From DATKEH01 sp035546355 (GTDB taxonomy: Bacteria; Acidobacteriota; Thermoanaerobaculia; Multivoradales; JAIOJS01): a stretch of DNA of 5,528 bases. A program made the translations under genes and the position numbers. Of this stretch, positions 1-5,528 are shown piece after piece (the stretch's first letter is position 1; the number at the start of each line of letters is the position of its first letter). Location of the stretch: NCBI GenBank assembly GCA_035546355.1, contig DATKEH010000234.1:1-5528 (forward strand), in the 5' to 3' direction. The notes under the pieces were generated by a model that saw nothing but the letters and a program-made list of their open reading frames with translations, searched no databases and had not been told where the DNA came from.

Positions 1-833
1 CGCGCTCGCGCCGGATCGGCGGCGCCCGACAGCACCGACCAGCTCTGGGATATCGAATCGATCCGGCATTCATCGCTGCGCGCCGAGCCGAGCGGGTTGC
101 CATCGTCGAACCAGGCGCGCAGATACCAGTTGCCGTCCCACGCATGCGCATCCAGATTCTCACGCAGCTGCCTCGCGTGCTCCGAGCAGTAAGTCGCAAA
201 CTCCACGTCGCCACGCGCACGGGCGACGTCGGTGAAGCGAACCAGTACGTCGAACAGGAAGAAGCCGAGCCACACACTTTCGCCCCGGCCGGCGTCGCCG
301 ACGCGATTCATGCCGTCGTTCCAGTCGCCGCTGCCGATCAGCGGCAGGCCATGGGTACCGACTCCGAGGCTGCGGTCGATGGCGGCGAGACAGTGCTCGA
401 AGAGGGTGGCCTCGGTGGCCGAGATACGCGGCTGCTGATACGCCTCGTCGACGTCGGGCGCCAGTGGCGGCGCCTCGAGGAAGGGCTCCATCACGTCGAG
501 TACGCCCGCGTCGCCGGTGGTGCCGACGTAGTGGGCGGCGACGAAGGGGAGCCAGAGGAGGTCGTCGGAGCAGCGCGTGCGCGTGCCCTCCCCGGCCGGT
601 TCGTGCCACCAGTGCTGGACGTCTCCTTCGAGGAACTGGCGCCCGGCGGCGCGCAGCAGGTGCTCGCGGGCGAGCTCGGGGCGCGCGTGCAGCAGCGCCA
701 GCACGTCCTGGAGCTGGTCCCGGAAGCCGAACGCACCTCCCGGCTGCGAGTAACCGGAGCGCGCCCACAGGCGGCAGGAGAGGTCCTGGTAGAGCAGCCA
801 GCCGTTCATCATCAGGTCGAAGGAGTCATCGGG
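1..833 (-). other. Domain: GH94 glycoside phosphorylase catalytic barrel, C-terminal end cut off
   Basis: Residues about 1566-1842 are the (alpha/alpha)6 barrel of a GH94 inverting phosphorylase. Landmarks are DDSFDLMMNGWLLYQ (W1577), GAFGFRDQLQD (D1604), QHWWHEP (W1640, W1641), SDDLLWLP (1654-1661), GSGDWNDGMNRVG (GDWNDG at 1734-1739) and DSISQSWSVLSG (Q1828, W1830). The Asp of the WND triplet (D1738) aligns by motif with the general acid of cellobiose and chitobiose phosphorylases. In characterised synthases this domain shortens the protein-bound glucan with phosphate and so controls ring size. The last roughly 230 or more residues, including phosphate-contacting positions, lie beyond base 1, so completeness of the active site cannot be judged. 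Confidence 0.9.
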
Positions 834-3800
834 GGTCTGCACCCGCAGTGCGCCGAGCGTCTCCTCCCACTGACGGCATACTGCGGCGAGCGACGCGCGG
901 GCGGCCGCGACACTGCCGTGGCGCACGCAGAGAGCGCGCGCCTCCTCGCGATCGGCGCCCTGCCCGAGGAGGAAGACGAGCTCCCGGCTCTCCCCCGGCG
1001 CGAGGGTCACCACCACCTGCAGCGCGGCGCAGGGATCGAGCCCGGCTCCGAAGCGCTCGGCGAGCTGGCGGCGGCCGAGCGCAGCAGGCGCGGCGAGGGA
1101 GCCGTTGCGGCCCAGGAACAGGGTGCGGTCGCCAGTGGCCGAGCGCACCGGCTCGCTGCTGTGCGCGAAGGCGATGCGTGCCGCGAAGACGCCGTTGTAG
1201 GGGTTGCGGGCGAGCACCGCCCCGGTGGCCGCGTCGCGCTCGGTGACGACGTGGGTCTGCTGCCCGGCGCGTGGCGGTCCCAGCACCCACTCGTCGTAGG
1301 CGTAGACGGCGAGCGTGCGCCCGCGACCACTTTCGTTGGTCAGCGAGAGGAGTGAGACCTTCACCGGGTCGGTGGCGTCGACGAAGACGTCGAGGCGGTG
1401 GCGGATGCCCTGCGCCAAGCGCTCGAAGGTGGTGACGCCGGCGCCGTGGCGCACGACGCAGCGGCCGCCGTCCGCGGCACGGGGCAGCGGTCCGGGGGTC
1501 GGCGACCACACGGCGCCGGTCTCCTCGTCGCGCAGCAGCAAGGCCTCGGCGGTGGGGTCGCTCACCGGGTCGTTGGCGTGCGGGGTAAGCCGGTTCTCGC
1601 GGCTGTTGCCGGACCAGGTGTGCGCCGCGCCGGCGGCGGTGACGATGGTGCCGAAGCGCGGGTTGGCGATGACGTTGACCCAGGGCAGCGGCGTCTCGCG
1701 GTCGCCCTCGAGCTGGATCACGTACTCGCGGCCGTCGGCGCTGAAGCCGCCGAGGCCGTTGGCGAGCTGCAGCGGCGGCGCGGGATCGGCGCCGCTCGCC
1801 GGCAGGTCGCCTTCGTCGCCCTGCCGCGACGGGGCGAACGCCTCCGGCTCGAGAGTGGGTGGCGAGGCATCGGGTCGCGCGAGCTGGTGGGCAAGGTCGC
1901 CCTGGCCGCCGTTGAGCACGGCGCCGGCGACGCTCATCAGCAGGATGCGTTCGGCCTCGGATAGGCGCTCGCTGCGCAGCAGATAGGCGCCCCCCGGGCG
2001 GTGCTTCCAGGAGCTCCACGGCCCGTCGTCGAGCAGCGTCTCGAGCGCTGCGTGCATCTCGTCGAGGTAGCCGAGCGGGTGCTCGTTGAGGATCACCAGG
2101 TCGGCGGCGAGCCCCTTGAGGCGCCAGTACTCCTGGGCCTGCAGCAGCTGCCGCACCAGCGCCAGGTCGTCGCTCTCGAGCACGCGCACCAGCAGGATCG
2201 GCAGGTCGCCGGAGAGCGAGTGCGGCCACAGCCCTTCCTGGCCGAGCTCGTTGCGCGCCCGCACCGTCGCCGGCGCGCGCAGCGTGAAATCGGTGTAGAG
2301 AACGCGCGAGGCGAGCCGCTCGAAGAGCAGCGCCTCGTCCGCGGTGATGCCGAGGTGGCGGCGGCCGCTCACCGCGTTGACGAAGGCGAGCGCGAAGGTG
2401 CGGCCGATCGCGCTCGGGTCGTGGTACTTGTGCGCCAGGGCGAGGGCGGCGTCGCGGCTGTCGGCCACGCCGGTGGCGAAGGCGAGGCGCACCGAAGCGC
2501 CGGGAGCGAGGCGCAAGCGCTGGCGCAGGCTGGCGATCGGGTCGAGCACGCAGCCGGTGGTGCCGCCGAGAGAGCGGCCGTCGAGCGCCTGCGGCAGCGC
2601 CGCGTCGCGGCCGCGACCGAGGAAGCGCGCGCGGTCACTTTCGTGCTCGACGGGTCCCTGCGGCCGCCCATCGAGCGCCAGCACGTGCACCGCCCACAGC
2701 TCTCCTTCGGCGGCGGCGCGGGGGCGCCGCCGGAAGAGCAGCGCGGCGGAATCCGCCACGTACTCGCTCTCCACGAACAGCTTGGCGAAGGCGGGGTGCG
2801 CGAGGTCGTCGGCCGGGGGCGCCAGCACGATCTCGGCGTAGCTCGTCACCTCGATCTCGCGCGGCCGGTCGGTATGGTTGGTCACCACCAGCCGGCGCAC
2901 CTCGAGGTCGTCCTCGGTCGAGACGGCGATGTCGAGACGGGTGACGATTCCGTAGTCGCGACGCCGGAAGGTCGCCTTCTCCGGCTGGAAGGTCGCCAGG
3001 TACTCCTCCGCCTCGCGCCCCACCGGCTGGTGCGTGGCGCCCCAGATGGCGCCACTGCGCACGTCGCGCAGGTAGAGGTACTGGCCGCCGGGGTCGCGGG
3101 TGGCGTCCTGGCGGTGGCGGGTCACCGCGCGGCCGCGGCAGAAGCTGGCGCCGCCCCCGGCGTTGGTGACCACCGTCGTGTAGTTGCCGTTGGAGAGGAA
3201 CTGCGCGTGTGGGTGGCGGGTGTGCGGCGAACGCAGCCGGCGCACTCCGCCCGCAGCCGCCGGCGCCGCCACCCGGCTCTCCTCGACGGGCCGCGGCCGG
3301 GTGATCGGCGCCGCGTGGGGCACCCGCTCCTGCAGCAGCAGCTCGGTGGCCCGCACCCGCGGGTCGCTGTGGAAGCGCTCGACCATCCGCTGGTCGAGCA
3401 GCGCGTTGGCGAGGGCGACGAGCGTCATCCCCTGGTGGTGCGCCAAGAAGGAGCGCACGACCGCGCCGTGGGCGCGCCGCCGCGGCTCGTCGGCCTCGCG
3501 ATCGCCGTGGGTGAAGTCGATCGCCTCGTGAAACCCGTAGCGGCCCTCCATGCCGAGGGCGGCGAGGCGCCGCAGGTTGCGCGCCGCCGCGGTGGGCTCG
3601 AGCATGGCGGCGAGCGCGGTGGCGTAGGGTGCCACCACCAGCTCGTCGCCGAGGCCGCGCTTGAGCCCGAGGCCGGGCACTCCGAACGCCTTGTACTGGT
3701 AGTTGCCCTCCCGGTCGGTGACGTTGAACCCCGACTCGGAGATGCCCCAGGGCGCCCCCTGGTCGGCGCCGAAGCGGATCTGGGCGCGCAGCGCCAGGCG

Positions 3801-5528
3801 GCAGCTCTGGTCGAGAAGCGTCTCCGGGTAGCCGCGCATCACCAGCAGCGGCATCAGGTACTCGAACAGCGTGGCGCTCCACGACAGCAGGGTGGGCGCG
3901 CCGTCGACGCTGGTGACCAGGCGGCCGAGGTGGAACCAGTGCGTCTGCGGCACGTCCCCCTTGGCGATGGCGATGAAGCTGGCGAGGCGGGATTCGGAGG
4001 CCAGCAGGTCGTAGTAGGAGAGGTCGGGGCGGCCGGGACCCTCGGCGTCGGCGAGGCGGTAACCGATGGTGAAGATCTTGCGCTGGGTGTCGAACAGGAA
4101 CCCGAAGCGCATGCCGTCGGCGAAGGCGGTGGCGCGCCTGGCGAGCGCGTCGAGCGTCGGTGCCCGAGCCGGGTCGACCTCGTCGCGCTGGCGCGCCAGC
4201 TCGTGCAGCCCCGCCGCCAGCGTCATCAGCGAGCCAGCGAGGTTGCCGCTGTCGACGGTCGAGACGTAGCGCGGCGGCAGCGGCGCCAGGGTCCGGGTGT
4301 CGTACCAGTTGAGCAGGTGCCCCTGGTAGCGCTCGAGGCTCTCGATCGTGGTCAGCGCCGCGTCGGTGCGGGCGATCAGCTCGTCGGTGGCGATGAACCC
4401 GAAATCGTGCGCGGCGAGCGTCGCCAGCAAGCCCATGCCGATGTTGGTGGGGGAGGTGCGGTGGTCGATACGCGGCTCCGGCAGCTCCTGCAGGTTGTCG
4501 GGCGGCAGCCCGTGGTCCTCGGGCCCGGCGAGCTCGGCGAAGTAGCCCCAGGTCCGGCGCGCCACCTGCTCGAGGTAGCGGCGGTCCTCGGCGCCGAGCT
4601 CGGCCCGCTGCGGCGCCGTCGGCCGGCTCAGCAGCCAGGCGATCGCCGGCGCCGACAGCCACAGCGCCAACACCGGCAGCGCGACCGGCAGCGCCGCGGG
4701 GCGCTGCGTCGCCACCAGGGCGATGCCGAGGAGCGCGGCCGCCGGGCTGGCGATCATCGCGCGGGCGAAGGTGCGCAGCCCCCGGCGGGCCATCTGCGCG
4801 GCGCTCGTCGCCGCCGTCTCCCACTCCAGGAGGCGCCGCCGGGTCACCAGCATGCGGGCCAGCGTGAGGCCGATGGCGTGGGCCATCTCCGTCGCCTCGC
4901 TGGCGAGGAAGGTCAGCTGCAGGACGGCCCGCGCCAGCGCCGTCTCGACCTCGCCGCCGACGCGGCGCAGGAAGGCGGCCCAGGTCTGCCGCTGCCGCGG
5001 GCCGGCGAGGGCCGCCAGCAGCAGCGGCAGCACCGGGAAGGCGAGCGCGGCGAGCACCGCCGCGGTCCACGCCGCCGGGCTGCCGGGCAGCAGCGTCCAC
5101 GCCAGCAGCAGGAGCGCCGCCGTCCCCGGCGCCACCAGGCTGCGGCGCAGGTTGTCGAAGATCTTCCAGCGCGCGATGAGGGGCAGCCGGTTGCGCTCGA
5201 GACCGGTGCCGCGGGTGCGTACCCAGGGGAAGAGCCAGCGCAGGATCTGCCAGTCGCCGCGCACCCAGCGGTGGCGTCGCTGGGCGTGGGTGAGCACGCT
5301 TGCCGGGTAGTCGTCGACCAGCTCGACGTCGGAGACCAGCGCCGTGCGGGCGTAGATCCCCTCGAAGAGATCGTGCGAGAGAAGGGCGTACTCGGGGACC
5401 CGGTCGTGGAGCGCGGCGGTGAAGGCGTCGACGTCGTAGAGGCCCTTGCCGGTGAAGATCCCCTCGCCGAAGAGATCCTGGTAGGTGTCCGACACCGCCG
5501 TCGTGTAGGGATCGACTCCGGTGTGGCC
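1..5528 (-). CDS. ndvB: Cyclic beta-1,2-glucan synthase (NdvB/ChvB/Cgs family), internal fragment open at both ends
   Basis: This membrane enzyme polymerises UDP-glucose into beta-1,2-glucan, trims the chain and closes it into a ring. Codons occupy forward triplets starting at positions divisible by 3. I checked this phase at many points (5256, 4434, 3549, 2781, 2226, 1680, 717, 315, 39) and always met family motifs in the same frame, so I see no frameshift or stop. In order, the 1842 residues carry the GT84 end (SHDLFEG at 51-57, QILRW at 94-98), four hydrophobic segments (about 132-300), a GH144/GH189-like domain (about 310-712), a beta-sandwich plus helical module (about 770-1216), a second beta-sandwich (about 1253-1560) and GH94 (from about 1566, GDWNDG at 1734-1739). 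Characterised homologues have about 2800-2900 residues. Roughly 650-750 N-terminal and 230-330 C-terminal residues therefore lie outside. Start, ribosome binding site and neighbours are not visible. The family call is very secure; that the product is cyclic is inferred from the conserved architecture. Confidence 0.95.
849..1772 (-). other. Domain: second carbohydrate-binding beta-sandwich (GH94 N-terminal type)
   Basis: Residues about 1253-1560 begin with ANGLGGF (1256-1262) and continue through PWVNVIANPRFG (W1283), HTWSGNSRENRLTPH (W1305), and a strand-rich stretch with SLTNESGRGRTLAVYAYDEWVLG. These are characteristic of the beta-sandwich that precedes the catalytic barrel in GH94 phosphorylases. 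In GH94 enzymes this domain borders the active site and binds the sugar chain. The end of the domain runs into the helical entry to the barrel, so its lower limit is approximate. Confidence 0.83.
1773..1880 (-). other. Ala/Pro/acidic interdomain linker
   Basis: Residues 1217-1252 are rich in Pro, Ala, Asp, Glu and Gly, with no obvious helix or strand pattern, and lie between the helical module and the second beta-sandwich (which opens with LQLANGLGGF). It is read as a flexible connector. Sequence here is expected to be poorly conserved between homologues. Confidence 0.6.
1881..2468 (-). other. Domain: helical segment following the first beta-sandwich
   Basis: Residues about 1021-1216 are mainly helical. 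They include a SRVLYTDF stretch (ending at F1081), GLWPHSLSGDLPI (1099-1111) and LLQAQEYWRLKGLAADLVILNE. The GLWxxSxSGDLPI and YWRLKGL motifs are conserved in cyclic glucan synthases and resemble the helical linker of GH94 enzymes. The likely role is structural, joining the cyclization side of the enzyme to the phosphorylase side. No catalytic function can be assigned from the sequence. Confidence 0.68.
2469..3221 (-). other. Domain: first carbohydrate-binding beta-sandwich (Glyco_transf_36 type)
   Basis: Residues about 770-1020 form the first of two beta-sandwich modules related to the N-terminal domain of GH94 phosphorylases. Visible landmarks are QFLSNGNYTTVVTNAGGG from residue 776, GAIWGATHQP around W829, a run of beta strands with VTNHTDRPREIEVTSY, and HPAFAKLFVESE at 911-922. 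All are typical of this position in the family. In the protein this module is thought to bind glucan and pack against the catalytic domains; it carries no catalytic residues of its own that I can identify. Confidence 0.8.
3393..4601 (-). other. Domain: glycoamylase-like/GH144-related cyclization module (GH189 type)
   Basis: Residues about 310-712 match the central (alpha/alpha)6 domain of cyclic beta-1,2-glucan synthases. Landmarks in order are RRTWGYF (W327), SPTNIGMG (359-366), a GHLLNWYDT stretch followed by VSTVDSGNLAGSL, YYDLLASES (505-513), PWGISESGFN (593-602), GNYQYKAFG (608-616), GRYGFHEAIDF (662-672) and AHHQGM (696-701). This domain resembles GH144 endo-beta-1,2-glucanases. In studied synthases it carries out intramolecular transglycosylation that closes the ring. 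E512 (in ASES) and E598 (in GISES) lie in the two most conserved acidic motifs and are the best catalytic candidates. No landmark appears lost, so activity is likely retained; that is inference from motifs. Confidence 0.87.
4620..5138 (-). other. Membrane region: four hydrophobic segments around a conserved amphipathic stretch
   Basis: Residues about 132-147 and 154-175 form two Leu/Ala-rich hydrophobic segments split by a Pro-Gly-Ser-Pro turn. Residues about 258-274 and 278-300 form a second pair. Between the pairs lies a polar, largely helical stretch (about 178-257) holding RRRLLEW at 230-236, a motif typical of this family directly after the glycosyltransferase. Basic residues flank the segments (R128, R129, R178, R302). 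By analogy with characterised synthases these helices anchor the enzyme in the inner membrane next to the glycosyltransferase. Helix limits are judged by eye, and high Ala content makes the exact number uncertain. Confidence 0.72.
5184..5528 (-). other. Domain: C-terminal part of the GT84 glycosyltransferase
   Basis: This part of the protein (residues about 1-115) ends the GT-A type glycosyltransferase that transfers glucose from UDP-glucose to the growing beta-1,2 chain on the cytoplasmic side. Visible motifs are FGEGIFTGKGLYDVDAF at residues 20-36, SHDLFEGIY at 51-59 and RGDWQILRW ending at residue 98. QILRW fits the QxxRW signature of processive GT2-like synthases, and D53 of SHDLFEG sits where such enzymes carry their acidic catalytic-base motif. 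The nucleotide-binding half with the DxD-type motif lies beyond base 5528. Tyr31 in GKGLYD is a candidate for the conserved tyrosine that carries the nascent glucan in the Agrobacterium enzyme; this correspondence is inferred from position, not from an alignment. Confidence 0.85.

Noticed and set aside
144..1355. A 403-codon open frame on the plus strand
   Set aside because: It lies antisense to the GH94 half of the gene. The protein is low-complexity, rich in Gly, Ala, Arg and Glu, and matches no family; long antisense frames are common where third positions are nearly all G or C.
1315..1986. Overlapping plus-strand frames of 223 and 188 codons
   Set aside because: Both are antisense to well-supported coding sequence and show compositionally biased translations with no domain signal.
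826..2229. A 467-codon open frame on the minus strand
   Set aside because: It is out of phase with the verified coding frame and is Arg/Ala-rich without motifs, while the overlapping in-phase translation gives clear beta-sandwich and GH94 landmarks.
2635..5100. An 821-codon open frame on the minus strand
   Set aside because: It is out of phase with the frame that carries the NdvB motifs. Its translation is dominated by Arg, Ala, Gly and Pro with no recognisable domain, as expected for a shadow frame in GC-rich DNA.
4723..5310. A 195-codon plus-strand frame
   Set aside because: It is antisense to the membrane region and GT84 end, and its Ser/Arg/Ala-rich product reflects the complement of Ala/Leu codons, not a real protein.
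1..5528. Possible new system, mobile element, CRISPR array, RNA gene or regulatory site
   Set aside because: The window is entirely the interior of one recognisable gene. I saw no repeat array, terminal inverted repeats, tRNA-like fold or noncoding gap.

Overview
The whole window lies inside one very large protein-coding gene on the minus strand. The reading frame runs in from beyond base 5528 and out past base 1, giving 1842 complete codons with no stop found. The encoded protein is a cyclic beta-1,2-glucan synthase of the NdvB/ChvB/Cgs type. Neither the start codon nor the stop codon is in the window, and there is no intergenic space, so no promoter, terminator or RNA gene is expected or seen. 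Residue numbers below count from the first complete codon (bases 5528-5526 = residue 1), not from the true N-terminus.

Layout, read from high to low coordinates (N- to C-terminal): the C-terminal end of the family 84 glycosyltransferase domain (about 5528-5184), with SHDLFEG and QILRW motifs; a membrane and juxtamembrane region with four hydrophobic segments (about 5138-4620); a glycoamylase-like/GH144-like domain, the cyclization module now classed as GH189 (about 4601-3393); a first carbohydrate-binding beta-sandwich (about 3221-2469) and its helical partner (about 2468-1881); an Ala/Pro/acidic linker (1880-1773); a second beta-sandwich of the GH94 N-terminal type (about 1772-849); and most of the GH94 phosphorylase (alpha/alpha)6 domain with its GDWNDG catalytic motif (833-1).

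The modules make one machine. The glycosyltransferase builds a linear beta-1,2-glucan on the protein at the cytoplasmic face of the inner membrane. The GH94 module trims the chain by phosphorolysis and so sets its length. The central domain closes the ring and releases it. The product is usually exported to the periplasm for osmotic adaptation and host interaction. This division of labour comes from characterised homologues; the window shows that the motifs are kept.

The organism is a high-GC bacterium. Hand counts of sample stretches give about 67 to 80% GC, and most third codon positions are G or C. The gene type suits a proteobacterium or another diderm phylum (for example Acidobacteriota or Myxococcota), but the sequence alone does not settle the lineage. 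I see no mobile element, CRISPR array or new system; this looks like the interior of a known, though large and mechanistically unusual, enzyme.
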